From: Streptomyces sp. TP-A0356
GTDB taxonomy: Bacteria > Actinomycetota > Actinomycetes > Streptomycetales > Streptomycetaceae
DNA length: 64,000 nt
Reading direction: 5' to 3'
Assembly: GCF_001417775.1 (NCBI RefSeq)
Contig: NZ_BBZJ01000033.1
Location: 21,735-85,734, forward strand
In this document: piece by piece, positions 32,469 to 42,143 of the stretch
How the letters are laid out: the number at the start of each line of letters is the position of its first letter
How positions within the stretch are numbered: the first letter of the stretch is position 1
Program-made: the position numbers and the translations under genes
The notes under the pieces: generated by a model
Told to the model about the DNA's origin: nothing
What the model saw: only the letters and a program-made list of their open reading frames with translations
The model's database searches: none

Positions 32469-32750
32469 GCCGCCCGCGACCCCGTTGCGACCGGAGCGTT
32501 CTGGCGGCTGACCGATCCCGGACGGCAGCTCGACGCCAACCTCGTCCGCATCTCACCCGGCGAACGCATCGACACCCACACCGAGCCGGACCTCGACATC
32601 CTCCTCCTCGTCATCGCCGGAGGGGCACCTTGGGCACGGCACTCGACCCCCAACCACTCACCGAGGGCAGCCTGCTCTGGCTCCCCCACGGCTCCGCTCG
32701 AAGCCTCACCGCGGGCATAGACGGCATCTCATACCACGTCACAACATCAG
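32469..32750 (+). pseudogene. Frameshifted cupin-domain gene
   Basis: One frame reads 'AARDPVATGAFWRLTDPGRQLDANLVRISPGERIDTHTEPDLDILLLVIAG' up to about 32620. The next frame continues 'GTLGTALDPQPLTEGSLLWLPHGSARSLTAGIDGISYHV'. Together they form a small cupin of the actinobacterial type with the 'H..P..D.L..V..G.G.L' barrel pattern. A single-base indel near 32622 breaks it, and no start codon or ribosome-binding site is obvious. Confidence 0.65.
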
Positions 32751-32852
32751 CCGACAGAGCCGAAGATCGTGATCGTTCACGATTGTCTCTTCACTGCTCA
32801 AAAGAGTGTGCTGAAGTGTAGGCAACATGCTTTACCAGGGCGGAGGTTGGCG

Positions 32853-33356
32853 ATGGTACGGGTCCGGGATCTGGTGCGTGAGGTGGTTGCAGAATGCGCT
32901 CCCCAAGAACTGCCGCTGGTCGATAGTTTGAGGACGCTCGGCGACGATGAGGTCATCCGCACTCTCACCCGGCGAGGGCAGGGGCGGGAACCTCTCGGAT
33001 TCGGCTACGCCGAACTGGCCGCGCTGGTCACCCCGGTCGTCTGGGGCGTCCTCGACCAAGTCTCCCGGCGCACCATCGACATGGCCACTGACACCGCGAT
33101 CACGCGAAGCCGGGCGAGGCTCCGCAGGCTGATGCGCCGCGACCGGACCGTACCGCCCCAAGTGCTGCCCGTGCTCACGCCACCGGAGATGGCCCTTCTG
33201 CGCGCGCACATCCTGGAGAGGGGCGCTGAGCGCGGGATAGCACTCCAGGACGCAGAGGCCCTTGCGGACAGCGTGCTGGCACGCATCGCCACGGGAACGC
33301 ATCCGAGTCTGCCCAGCCAACCTGAAACACCTGCGGAGCCGGAAGCCCTCGCGTGA
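32853..33356 (+). CDS. 167-residue protein coupled to a membrane metalloprotease
   Basis: A 167-residue, mostly helical protein with a good GGAGG site 6 nt before the ATG. Landmarks: 'VRDLVREVVAECAPQELPLVDSLRTLGDDEVIRTLTRRG', then 'EPLGFGYAELAALVTPVVWGVLDQVSRRTID', then an Arg-rich helix and an acidic helical tail. The 'PLGFG..E..ALVTPVVW' stretch resembles a group of actinobacterial proteins encoded next to M48-type peptidases. I cannot name a domain. Its TGA overlaps the GTG of the protease gene (GTGA), so the two products are made together. It may be the protease's cytoplasmic partner or inhibitor; inferred. Confidence 0.8.
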   Translation: MVRVRDLVREVVAECAPQELPLVDSLRTLGDDEVIRTLTRRGQGREPLGFGYAELAALVTPVVWGVLDQVSRRTIDMATDTAITRSRARLRRLMRRDRTVPPQVLPVLTPPEMALLRAHILERGAERGIALQDAEALADSVLARIATGTHPSLPSQPETPAEPEALA

Positions 33357-36250
33357 GAGTCCTGTCCGCGGTCCGGGGTGTTTCCGGGACGGGAGCCCGC
33401 TTCGCCCTCCTGATGATTCTCGTGACGGCATCGGGTGTCAGGATGCTCCAAATCGAGTTCGAGAGGCTCATGCTCATGCAGCGTGGGCCGGACACGGTAG
33501 CCATACTCCAGGGAACGACGGGCTGCTTATACGCAGCCGGGTTCGACCCGAACAGTGGTGACCAGGCCAACCTCCTTGCACAGGAGGCCAACATGGATGC
33601 CCTGACGAAGTGTCTGGCCAAGCAGGTGAATTTCCCGTACGCGGGCATGATCGCGACACTGGCGATGCTCGTGATCGCGGGGCTGGTGTACTGGCTGCTG
33701 CCGAAGGTACGCGACCGGCGCGGCGGCACCCTTGCGGTCGAGACGGTCGACCCGGACGGGACACTGCGAGCGGAACTTGAAGTCATGCGTGAGCGTGCCG
33801 CGATCCGTGCGCACCTCACCTTCCGTGTCGATCCGACCCGGATGACCTCCGGAGCCAGCGTCTACGGGCGCACCGGCAGATACACAGTGCGCCTGCACGT
33901 GGGCCTGCTGGCCCGGCGCAGCGCGGACCCTGACGGCTTTCGTGCCGTGGTCCTCCACGAACTCGCCCATGTGCACCACCGCGACGTGGACTTGGCATAC
34001 GCGAGTACGGCACTGTGGCGGGTCTTCGTCGCCGTGGCCCTGGTGCCAACCTTCGCCAACGTCGGGTGGATCGCCTTCCTTGCTCTGAGCGGGACCCGGT
34101 CGCCGTGGTGGCCTGCCGGGGTGCCGGTGCTCGCTGCCGAGCTCATGTTCGGTCTGTTGCTCGCCGTGCTGGTCCACCTGGCTCGCGCCGGCCTCTTGCG
34201 GCACCGTGAATTTGAGGCTGATCTCCAGGCGGTGGCCTGGGGTGCGAGTCCCGGGAGCTGGAACCAGCCTGATCCGGTCGGCCCGGTGGCCCCTGTGGTG
34301 CACCGGCTGACCCCACTGCTGCGAACACATCCTGATTGGGCGGAGCGCAGAGGCGTACTGGCTGACACCGGCCGCCTCTTCCGGGCCCGCCCGCTGGAGA
34401 TGTTCCTGGCCGGCGTGTCGGCAAGTCTGCTCTATCCCGCGTTCATGGAACTGATGCCGGCGACCACCGCGGTGGGACTCACCGTAGCGCTGGTCACCCC
34501 GGTGGTCTGTCTCACCCTCGGCCTGCCGATCATTCGCTCGAGGCATCCTGCCAACAGGAGCACCGGCTCTGATGCCGTTCCCGGCCTCGGCCTCGGATGC
34601 GGATTGCTGGTCGGTGAGTTCGTGGCCAGCGGCCTCGGCCGAACCGAGTGGCTACTGCCGCAGACCCAGTACCTTGCGGCGTTCCTGATCATCGGGGCAA
34701 TCCCGGCGATCTGGTGGTCCCAGGTCCTGCCCCTGGCCTTACAGCTGCCGAAACGGGGGTGGCGCTGGGGTGCAGCGACGCTCTGCGCGCTAGTGACCGC
34801 CATGGTGCTGTGGAGCGGAATGATGTGGTGGCTGTGGGGAGGCCGCATCATTGCGATGGGCGCAGGCGACCAAGACGGCACAATACTGGCCAAGCAATAC
34901 GCCACGCTGGTGCCGGGGGACTGGCAGAACTACCGAATGGACCTGTCCGCACTTTCGCACATGCTGATGCTGCTCACGGCGCTCTTCCAGAACCCCGTCG
35001 CCAAAGCCGCAACCCTCCTCATCTGGCTTGTACCGCTCAGCCTCACGATCGTGTACCGCGCAGGAGTCAGCCTCCGACTGCGCCGCACGCTCGCCGCAGG
35101 CCTCGCGGGCGCCCTCATCGCTTGGGCCGGGCTCGCCACGGCGATGTACCAGCTCTATAAACAGCGTCCGGCCACCCTGAAGGAGCGCACCGGCCCCTAC
35201 ATGCTGGTCCACGTGTGGTGGATGATCGCAACGGTACTGGCTGCCTGCTTCCTGACCGCCGCACTCGTGGCAGCCTTCTCCCGCAGGCACTGGCTGCTGA
35301 AGGCGCTGATCGCTGCGCAGGTAGCCCAACTGCTCGCCTACGGAGCCGTGTTTCTCCTCTACACCGCCGACGGCTGCCTTGCCCCGTTCAACGGGATAAT
35401 CGACGTCTGTCACTGGCGCCCCGTGAACGGGGTGGCGTTCGGCAGACGTGTCGTCGATTTCACCCTGGTCAACGCGGTCCTCAGCTCCGCGTGCGGAGCC
35501 CTGATCGGCGCCGGCGGGGCGTGGGTGGCACAGAGGCTGCGCCGAACTCCGATGGGACAGGGGCGCGTCCTGCCGCGCCAGGCTGAACCACGAGCCAGGC
35601 GATGGAGATTGCCCGAAGTCGCCGCCGTCTTCGGGCTCGCCGTTCCCACCGTGCTGCTGATCGCCATGCCGGGCCCCCGCCTCGCTGCCTCGGGTGCCGC
35701 CCCGGGCTCGCTCAGGTCCATTCAGGACCTCGCCAGGGACGCCGGAAGCGGCTCCACCGCAGCGCCGCCGACGCCGGGCGCCTCTCCAACAAGGCGCGAG
35801 GACCCCAAGGTTCGGGGCTGGAAAATCTGGTCCTGGTGGTCCGGCGGCGTTGGGTACCTAGCGAAGATCAACGCCGCCGCGAACGATCTGGATGCCGAAC
35901 GGAACAAGCTGCTGACCCTCCCGAGGAACCCGGACGGCACGGTCAAGGTCGACGAAAAGGGGTACAAGCGCGCCTGCGGTGCGATGCTCGCCCGTGTCAA
36001 GGATGCCCAGGGATACTTCACAGTTCCCGACCCGGCCTTGCAGAAGCCCTGGGCCGACGCCCTGAACGGGATACACAGTGGCGCGCTTGCCTGCCAGGAA
36101 GCCACAACAGCTCCCTCCAGCGAGACGGACACGCAGAACTCCGAGCGCGGTAGACGCTTCGTCGCTGCCCTCGATGAGTTGGCGAAAGGGGTAAAGGACG
36201 CCAACGCCGCCTTCCGGAGTATTGAGGCCGCCGCAAACTACACCGGGTAG
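33353..36250 (+). CDS. Large polytopic HExxH metalloprotease (M48/M56-like)
   Basis: A 965-residue membrane protein. Zinc-site residues His202, Glu203 and His206 lie in 'VVLHELAHVHHRD', with a likely third ligand Glu in 'HREFEADLQAVAW'. An N-terminal membrane segment and an extracytoplasmic loop with two Cys precede the protease domain. About 12 further membrane segments follow, then a soluble C-terminal region of ~240 residues. It contains two TTA leucine codons (codon 59, 33527-33529; codon 463, 34739-34741), so translation probably needs bldA tRNA and is tied to late growth. Substrate unknown. Confidence 0.85.
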   Translation: MRVLSAVRGVSGTGARFALLMILVTASGVRMLQIEFERLMLMQRGPDTVAILQGTTGCLYAAGFDPNSGDQANLLAQEANMDALTKCLAKQVNFPYAGMIATLAMLVIAGLVYWLLPKVRDRRGGTLAVETVDPDGTLRAELEVMRERAAIRAHLTFRVDPTRMTSGASVYGRTGRYTVRLHVGLLARRSADPDGFRAVVLHELAHVHHRDVDLAYASTALWRVFVAVALVPTFANVGWIAFLALSGTRSPWWPAGVPVLAAELMFGLLLAVLVHLARAGLLRHREFEADLQAVAWGASPGSWNQPDPVGPVAPVVHRLTPLLRTHPDWAERRGVLADTGRLFRARPLEMFLAGVSASLLYPAFMELMPATTAVGLTVALVTPVVCLTLGLPIIRSRHPANRSTGSDAVPGLGLGCGLLVGEFVASGLGRTEWLLPQTQYLAAFLIIGAIPAIWWSQVLPLALQLPKRGWRWGAATLCALVTAMVLWSGMMWWLWGGRIIAMGAGDQDGTILAKQYATLVPGDWQNYRMDLSALSHMLMLLTALFQNPVAKAATLLIWLVPLSLTIVYRAGVSLRLRRTLAAGLAGALIAWAGLATAMYQLYKQRPATLKERTGPYMLVHVWWMIATVLAACFLTAALVAAFSRRHWLLKALIAAQVAQLLAYGAVFLLYTADGCLAPFNGIIDVCHWRPVNGVAFGRRVVDFTLVNAVLSSACGALIGAGGAWVAQRLRRTPMGQGRVLPRQAEPRARRWRLPEVAAVFGLAVPTVLLIAMPGPRLAASGAAPGSLRSIQDLARDAGSGSTAAPPTPGASPTRREDPKVRGWKIWSWWSGGVGYLAKINAAANDLDAERNKLLTLPRNPDGTVKVDEKGYKRACGAMLARVKDAQGYFTVPDPALQKPWADALNGIHSGALACQEATTAPSSETDTQNSERGRRFVAALDELAKGVKDANAAFRSIEAAANYTG

Positions 36251-36420
36251 GGCGGCGGCATCAATGCTCGCGTGGCGTTGAACGGTGAGACGGCGCTGGT
36301 AGGACTCCGTTGGGTCTTCCTCTCGGTCTTCCTCTGGGTCCTATTGGGGAGCATGTCGAGGGTGTGGACGCACACGAAGTGAACCGTGCTCGGGCGAAGT
36401 CAGCTGTTATTCGTAGGTGA

Positions 36421-36833
36421 TGTGTCCGCCTCGGTGCCGCGGAAGGATCAGCGGGCCAAGGGCGACTGTTATCTGCGGGGGCTGATCTGGACGGACGGCG
36501 CAAGTCGATCCAGCCGATGGCGGAGCGGCTGCCGGACGGCAACGAGCAGAACCTGCAGCAGTTCGTGAACCAGTCGACCTGGGATCCGGTGCCGGTGCGG
36601 CGGCGGATCGCGCAGCGGATGGTGCCGCTGATCGGCCCGGATCCTGGGCGGTCGATGATGTGTCGTTCCCCAAGGACGGCCGGATGTCAGTGGCCGTCGC
36701 GCACCAGCACTGCGGGGCGCTGGGCAAGCAGGCCAACTGCCAGGTCGCGGTGAGCGTGCACGCGGTCTCCGACACCGCGTCCTGTCCGCTGCAGTGGCGG
36801 TTGTTCGTGCCCGAGGAGTGGGCGGACGGTCCG
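36421..36833 (+). pseudogene. IS701-family transposase fragment
   Basis: Across two frames the sequence encodes 'VPRKDQRAKGDCYLRGL', 'KSIQPMAERLPDGNEQNLQQFVNQSTWDPVPVRRRIAQRMVPLIGP' and 'VDDVSFPKDGRMSVAVAHQHCGALGKQANCQVAVSVHAVS...WRLFVPEEW', the N-terminal half of an IS701 transposase. Frameshifts occur near 36495 and 36645. Unlike the protein at 13.4 kb, this fragment keeps the VDD-type Asp. It ends abruptly at ~36833. Confidence 0.8.
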
Positions 36834-36839
36834 ATACGC

Positions 36840-37096
36840 CGGTGCAAGACCCGAGGTGCCGCGTCGGCCGCGAAGCGGGCGATCTGCGCGAGCGACCGTG
36901 CGCCACCGAGCACGGCGACCAGGCACAGCCCCAGCAGTGAGCCGAGCCGGTAGCGACGTCCCCGTACCCGGGGGGGATAGGGGAGAGGGTCCAACACCTC
37001 GGTCAGCGTGGCCAGTTCAGAGGGGTCCGTGGGTGGACATGGCGCGGCTGCATCCTCGAAGTGGCGCGTGAGGACGCTGATCAGGGAAGGTTGCAC
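36840..37096 (-). pseudogene. ISAs1-type transposase N-terminal fragment
   Basis: The minus strand reads 'VLDPLPYPPRVRGRRYRLGSLLGLCLVAVLGGARSLAQIARFAADA', the N-terminal (DDE_Tnp_1-associated) region of ISAs1/H-repeat transposases. It stops where the IS701 fragment begins, so two broken elements are fused at ~36835. Confidence 0.75.
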
Positions 37097-37271
37097 GCGG
37101 ACGCGGCTCCAGGTCGATCTTCGGTCTCAGCAACCTTGATCATCTGGCGTCGCGTCCGTCGTTTCCACTCAGGCATGCCACCCACCCCACCGGCCAGCGG
37201 TCCTGTGTTGCCATATGACCCGTGGAACAGCCCGGCGGGTGCGGGTGTCCGCACCGGAAGGGCGGGGGAGG

Positions 37272-38009
37272 TCAGCTCTGGGCGGTTGGCCGGACGACGA
37301 TCTCGTTCACGTCGACCGTGGCAGGCTGTTCGATCGCGAAAGCGATGGCCCGGGCGATCGCGTCGGGCGGGATCGCGATGTCGTCCCGCATCTTCGTGAT
37401 CTCCGCTCTGACCTGGCTGTTGGTTGACGCCTCGGCGAAGTCGGTCGCAGTCGCACCAGGTGAGACGGTGGTCACCCGCAGGGAGTCGCCCGCTTCCTGG
37501 CGCAGCCCTTCGCAGATGGCCCGAACCGCGAACTTGGTGCCGGCGTAGACGGCCATGGTCGGCACGATGCGAAACGCGGCCGTGGAGGCGGTGGTGATGA
37601 AGTGGCCGGTTCCCTGCGCCCGGAAGACCGGCAGCGCGGCGCCGATCCCGTGCAGGACGCCCTTCACGTTGACGTCGACCATGTGGTCCCACTCGTCGAC
37701 GCGCAGATCGTCGAGCGGCGAGATGGTGCCGACACCGGCGTTGCTGACGAGTACGTCGAGTCGGCCGAAGCACTCACTGGCCAGCGCGACCAGGGCCTGC
37801 AGGTCGTGCCGCTGGGTCACGTCGGTGCGGATCTGCACGGCTGTGCCACCTGCCTTCTCGATCCGGGCCACCAGTTCCGCCAGGCGTTCGGACCGGCGTG
37901 CGCCGAGGACGAGTCGCGCGCCGCGTTCGGCGAGCAGCAGCGCGGTCGCCTCGCCGATGCCGCTGCTGGCTCCCGTGATCGCCACCACTTTGCCCTCGAT
38001 TCCTGACAT
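37272..38009 (-). CDS. SDR-family NAD(P)-dependent oxidoreductase
   Basis: A 245-residue classical short-chain dehydrogenase. It has the cofactor motif 'TGASSGIGEA', 'NAG' in 'LVSNAGVGT', the catalytic Ser in 'ITTASTAAF' and Tyr/Lys in 'VYAGTKFAV'. All key residues are present and the length is standard. It is divergent from the XRE/MmyB-type regulator at 38230, with which it shares a 220-bp control region; such pairs are common in Streptomyces. Substrate unknown. Confidence 0.93.
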   Translation of the reverse strand: MSGIEGKVVAITGASSGIGEATALLLAERGARLVLGARRSERLAELVARIEKAGGTAVQIRTDVTQRHDLQALVALASECFGRLDVLVSNAGVGTISPLDDLRVDEWDHMVDVNVKGVLHGIGAALPVFRAQGTGHFITTASTAAFRIVPTMAVYAGTKFAVRAICEGLRQEAGDSLRVTTVSPGATATDFAEASTNSQVRAEITKMRDDIAIPPDAIARAIAFAIEQPATVDVNEIVVRPTAQS

Positions 38010-38188
38010 GAGTTGCCCTCTCCATCCTGGGCACCGGGGCCGGGGTGCCGAGCGGCAGCGGGTCCTGGAGGAGCGTGGCGGAAGCCGTTGCGCACTGGAC
38101 GGCCGGGTGCCGGTGTGACCGTATGAGGCCGTCGGCAGTGCCTCGGCCCGTGCTCGCACACCAGTCTCCGCCCGGACTTACCCTGGCA

Positions 38189-38210
38189 TCCAGAACGCAT
38201 TTATTCTGGA
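38189..38210. promoter_or_regulatory. Palindromic operator between SDR and XRE regulator genes
   Basis: TCCAGAA at 38189-38195 and TTCTGGA at 38204-38210 form a perfect 7-bp inverted repeat with an 8-nt AT-rich spacer, in the divergent intergenic region 20 nt upstream of the regulator start. It is the likely binding site of the XRE regulator. Confidence 0.55.
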
Positions 38211-38229
38211 ACTGGAGATACCACCCGTC

Positions 38230-39054
38230 ATGCCCGCGCAGCCGGACCAACGCCGCCAGCTGAGTGAATTCCTCCGCAGCCGCAGAGAGCGCCTGACCCC
38301 TGACGAGGTGGGCCTGCCCCGGACCGGCCGCCGTCGGACTCCGGGACTTCGCCGAGAGGAACTGGCACTGCTGGCCGGGATCAGCGCCACCTGGTACACG
38401 TACCTGGAGCAGGGGCGGGAGATCGGCGTCTCCGAACAGGTGCTCAACGCCCTCGCCGCGGCGCTGCGGCTGGACCGGCACGAGCGCCATCATCTTCTCC
38501 AGCTTGCCGGTCACGCGCCCCCGGCCGAAGCCGAGGAACGCGAGCCGCTCACGGCCGAGGCGGAGGCCGTCCCCCTGCTGCTCCAGCCGAACCCGGCGTA
38601 CATCATCGACGGCAACTATGACGTCCTCAGTCACAACCAGGCAGCCGACGAGTTGTTCCCGAGGCTCATCACTGACGCGGACCGGCCCGCCAACTTCGTC
38701 CGCTGGGTGTTTCTCGAACCGGTGGCCCGGGACGTTCTAGTCGACTGGGAAACCGAGGCACGCGGCCTGCTCGGCCGACTTCGCACGCTAGCGACACGAC
38801 ATTTCGGCGACCCGCGGTACACCCGATTGATCGAGGACCTCAACGAGGGCAGCCCGGAGGTGCGGGACTGGTGGCCGCAGTACGAGGTGCAGGCCCGGCA
38901 CAGCGGTCGGAAACGGCTACGACACCCGCAACGAGGACCGATCGATTATGCGTACACCGCTTTTCACCTGGCCGAACAGCCGGAGCAGACGCTGGTTGTC
39001 TACTTCGACAGCAGCGAACCGCCCGATGAGGGCGTAGCCGTGACCGGCGAATGA
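38230..39054 (+). CDS. XRE-family regulator with MmyB-like ligand-binding domain
   Basis: A 274-residue protein. The N-terminal helix-turn-helix ('LSEFLRSRRERLTPDEVGLP...RRTPGLRREELALLAGISATWYTYLEQGREIGVSEQVLNALAAALRL') is the standard MmyB-type start, followed by the PAS-like ligand domain ('NPAYIIDGNYDVLSHNQAADELF', 'NFVRWVFLEP', 'FHLAEQPEQTLVVYF'). These regulators usually control the divergent oxidoreductase. The 294 bases after it (39055-39348) hold no recognisable gene. Confidence 0.93.
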   Translation: MPAQPDQRRQLSEFLRSRRERLTPDEVGLPRTGRRRTPGLRREELALLAGISATWYTYLEQGREIGVSEQVLNALAAALRLDRHERHHLLQLAGHAPPAEAEEREPLTAEAEAVPLLLQPNPAYIIDGNYDVLSHNQAADELFPRLITDADRPANFVRWVFLEPVARDVLVDWETEARGLLGRLRTLATRHFGDPRYTRLIEDLNEGSPEVRDWWPQYEVQARHSGRKRLRHPQRGPIDYAYTAFHLAEQPEQTLVVYFDSSEPPDEGVAVTGE

Positions 39055-39348
39055 ACGAGGAGGCCGGCGGCGGTATCAGCGCTCACGGTACGGCGGCGGA
39101 GGGCCAGCGGCTGCGCGCCGAGCAGTTCCTGAAGAAGCGGGGCCGCCCCACCGCGGGTGACACGTGGGGCCCAGCCACTCATCGATGCCGAGCTGCACAC
39201 GGTTACTTCTCCGTTGGCTCCGGGGCGGGCGCGACCCCGGTTGGGCACGACGAAGTTGGCCCCCGTCCCACCGAACCCGGTGACCCTTCATCTCGCCGCC
39301 TGAGAACGCATCAGCCCTGGGTGTAGGCGGCCTCGATCGCGTGCTGCG

Positions 39349-39816
39349 GTGTCACCAGGTCCAGCGCCTGCGGACAAGCGAGAGGTGCTTTTCGACGGCG
39401 AAGCCGACTTGCGCGCCGCGCTGATACAGGCGGTGGCCGCAACGCCCGAGGGTCTGCAGCCGCTCGAAATACTGCGCTGCGCCTTCCGGAAGGTCGAACG
39501 GATCCTTGAGGACAATCGCCCGTTCGCCGAACCACGACTACAAGTCATCGCGGCGACACCGGCATTCCGCGAACGCGACCTGGCCAAGGCCGCCTCACTC
39601 GCTGAAGCCGTAGCGGGGGCGCTGCGGCAGCGCGGAGTCGCCGACCGGCTGGCCGGCCTGGCTGCGCGGACCGGGTGGGCCGCCTTTCACCATGCGGCCC
39701 AAGCCTGGATCGACGACCCCTCACAGAGCTTGGATGCACATCTCCTCCAAGCCTTCGACGACCTGCGCGCCCTTTCCGTGACCGCCTTACCAGCACAGGC
39801 ACGGCCTGAAAGCTGA
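39349..39816 (+). pseudogene. TetR-family regulator missing its DNA-binding domain
   Basis: From about 39373 the frame reads 'ADKREVLFDGEADLRAALIQAVAATPEGLQPLEILRCAFRKVERILEDNRPFAEPRLQVIAATPAFRERDLAK', the point where TetR proteins leave the HTH ('YF..K..L') and enter the ligand domain. The preceding HTH is absent and the upstream sequence is unrelated. The C-terminal domain is otherwise intact to its stop. No gene is seen from 39817 to 40111. Confidence 0.7.
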
Positions 39817-40111
39817 TGCCACCCAACCCCGGCCATCGATCACCGCGAGCAAACGGGTTTGACCACAGGACGCCGCCGGATCCTCCGCCTCGCCGGCCAC
39901 TGGCCATGGACCGCCACATCACCGATGGCCTCGACCGGTTCGCCCTGAAAGTTCGAGGATAACAACGGGAGAGCTGCGTAGCGCCCCGCAACACACTTTC
40001 GGATAATCCTATTACGTCACTCGAATGCGCGGCGCGGGGGCTGCCGGGGCGCCACCGCAGCACAGTGATAATCAACCTGTCGGATAGGGGGTAAACACAA
40101 AGGAGGGTTAA

Positions 40112-40363
40112 GTGCGTCAATCTGTGAAGCTGGGAGTCGCAACGGCTATTGCAGTCGTTTCCCTGTTCGGTGGCGCCTCAACGGCCAGTGCATACTCCGG
40201 ATCCGAGACCAGCCGCGACGTGCCAAGCGCGTGCGACGACGGGGTGACTGAGGCCACCTGTCAGATCGGCGAAGACAATGAGAACGTAACCATCAACGGG
40301 ACTGTCAATATCACCGTCGCTGGTGATTTCGGCGAACTGACCTTCGGTCCGGATCTAACCTGA
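40112..40363 (+). CDS. Small secreted protein with one Cys pair
   Basis: An 83-residue protein with a Sec signal peptide ('MRQSVKLGVATAIAVVSLFGGASTASA', cleavage after ASA) and a ~55-residue acidic mature part rich in N, T and D. Two cysteines ('CDDGVTEATC') probably form a disulfide, and the tail alternates like beta-strands ('ENVTINGTVNITVAGDFGELTF'). The GTG start has a perfect AGGAGGG site 5 nt upstream. It is not a chaplin (no YGN-type motif). It stands alone among IS fragments; role unknown. Confidence 0.75.
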   Translation: MRQSVKLGVATAIAVVSLFGGASTASAYSGSETSRDVPSACDDGVTEATCQIGEDNENVTINGTVNITVAGDFGELTFGPDLT

Positions 40364-40387
40364 GGCCCGCACGTGCGGTCAGTTTGA

Positions 40388-40470
40388 ACTTTGCTGGACT
40401 ACCTGTTCCTGGACGCCGCGCACTTCAAGCCTCGATCATTCACGTGCGCGCGCCGGCATGAGTGGTTCGG
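40388..40470 (+). pseudogene. IS256-family transposase fragment
   Basis: A short stretch reads 'LDYLFLDAAHFKP', matching the 'YLFLDA' catalytic-Asp segment of IS256 (Mutator) transposases. Nothing else of the element remains. Confidence 0.45.
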
Positions 40471-40600
40471 CTGGGGTGTCGGCCTTCCGCTGGTTGTGTG
40501 TGTCCCGATGATCTGATGGCGCGCCAGCAACTCGCGGTCCGCCTGGAGTTGCTGGCCCGTGCCGTACGCACACGGCGCGGGCCTGACGCTGGAAGGGGTG

Positions 40601-40879
40601 TTACTGACCTTTCCGTTGTGGAGTTGCCCCAGTCTGATAGACGCGGATGGGCTTGCGGGCTATGCCGCCGGGTGCGGCCGTGGGCCGGCGGTCCTGGCGG
40701 GTCAGCGACGCCCGGCCGGTCCGCCGGTGAACCCCTTGCAGGCCGGCTTCACGCATCAGCCGGGCCACGCGTCTGCGGCCGACCGGCAGGCCGTCGATCT
40801 CGCGCAGGTCGGCGCGGATGCGTGGGGCACCGTAGGTGCCTGCGACCGCTCGATGGGCTTTGATCGTCTCGGTCAGCAC
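40601..40879 (-). pseudogene. IS3-family OrfB fragment
   Basis: The minus strand encodes 'IKAHRAVAGTYGAPRIRADLREIDGLPVGRRRVARLMREAGLQGVHRRTG', the HTH_21 region of IS3 OrfB. The DDE core and OrfA are missing. Confidence 0.75.
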
Positions 40880-41260
40880 CGCGTCCTCGGCCTCACGGCG
40901 GGAGGGGCCGCACCTCTTCCATGCGGCCTCTTGCTACGGGGTGAGCGTGGTCGTGGCTGGAACATGAGGAGATGAATGTGGGCATGGCGAGGTGGGGGGA
41001 GCCATCGGGATCGATGGGGCGAGGTGGAGGGGCGAAGAGATAGAAGCGCGCTCTTCATCGTCACGGACCATGAGGGCCTGTGGCACTGGCGAGTCGGTTG
41101 GCATCAACGCCGATGCGCAGCATCGACGTAGCGAGGAGCATGTCGACAGAGCGCTCGGACAGTGCTTCTGCAGGCTGAGCGGCTGTGGCAGGCGACAATG
41201 CCCAGGTGGCATGATGCAGCGATGATCTCCTCGATACCTGCCGTGGCCCCTGCAGGTCGG

Positions 41261-41810
41261 ATGAGTCAGAGCGAACAACCGATGTTCCGGCTCGCCGGGA
41301 ACGTTGAACTACGCCCGTGGCGGCAAGACGATGCCCAGGCCCTCGTGGATGCCTGTCTGGACCCGGACATTCAGCAGTGGAACCGTCCAGGGCGTGGCGT
41401 GTCACGCGCGGGAGAGAATCGCCCGCTGGCACGAGCGCTGGAAGTCCGAGCAATCGGCGATCTGGGCCATCGCGCGGCTCGGTGAGCGGCCAGTGGGCAT
41501 GATCGGTTGGGGCGACATCGATCTCAAGGGCGGGAGCGCTGAGATCCTGTACTGGCTGCTGCCAGCTGGTCGTGGTGGCGGCGTCATGGCCGACGCCACT
41601 GTGCGCCTCAGCCGGTGGGCGATAGACGTCATCGGCCTGCACCGGCTGCGCCTCACCCATTCCGTAGCCAACCCGGCATCCTGTCGGGTTGCGACAAGGG
41701 CCGGCTTCGCCCTGGAAGGCACTATGCGAAGCGCCCTACTGCATGCGGACGGGTGGCACGACGAACATCTCCACGCCCGAATACGAGGCGACAAATGGCC
41801 TGGTGAATGA
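41261..41810 (+). pseudogene. Frameshifted GNAT N-acetyltransferase (RimJ/RimL type)
   Basis: The first frame gives 'FRLAGNVELRPWRQDDAQALVDACLDPDIQQWNR'; after about 41385 a second frame continues 'ARERIARWHERWKSEQSAIWAIARLGERPVGMIGWGDIDLKGGSAEILYWLLPAGRGGGVMADATVRLSRWAIDVIGLHRLRLTHSVANPASCRVATRAGFALEGTMR'. Together they form a complete RimJ/RimL-type acetyltransferase broken by one frameshift. The acetyl-CoA-binding loop 'GRGGGV' and the end of the domain are intact. Confidence 0.75.
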
Positions 41811-41854
41811 GCCCATCCGGCCTTGGAGGGCTCCTCGGGCCGGGCAGGAGCGGG

Positions 41855-41942
41855 GACTGCGCTCAATCTCCCGCATCGTCATGCCGCCGCGGTGGTCGCG
41901 CCGGATCGCAGCGTACAGCTCGACCTTTGACATCTGCGGCAT
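41855..41942 (-). pseudogene. IS21 IstA N-terminal fragment
   Basis: The minus strand reads 'MSKVELYAAIRRDHRGGMTMREIER', the start of an IS21-type IstA transposase, then loses homology. A short remnant only. Confidence 0.5.
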
Positions 41943-42143
41943 GACCAGGGCCCTTCACCAGGAGCACCTCGATGCTGTCCAGGCAAGGATCCCAGCGCCG
42001 TTAAAACTCGGGTTCTGGACTCGGGTTATGGCTCAACTCCTGTGGCGCGGCCACTCTGAGTGACGACACCGTGTCCCTGGGCGGCACCGAAGCCGCCCGA
42101 AAGTGAGCCAACGTCAAGGTGATTGGGCCGAGAGTTCAGGGCC

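Noticed and set aside
39051..39326. 91-codon plus-strand frame after the XRE regulator
   Set aside because: The ATGA overlap is suggestive, but there is no ribosome-binding site, no recognisable domain and the composition looks random.
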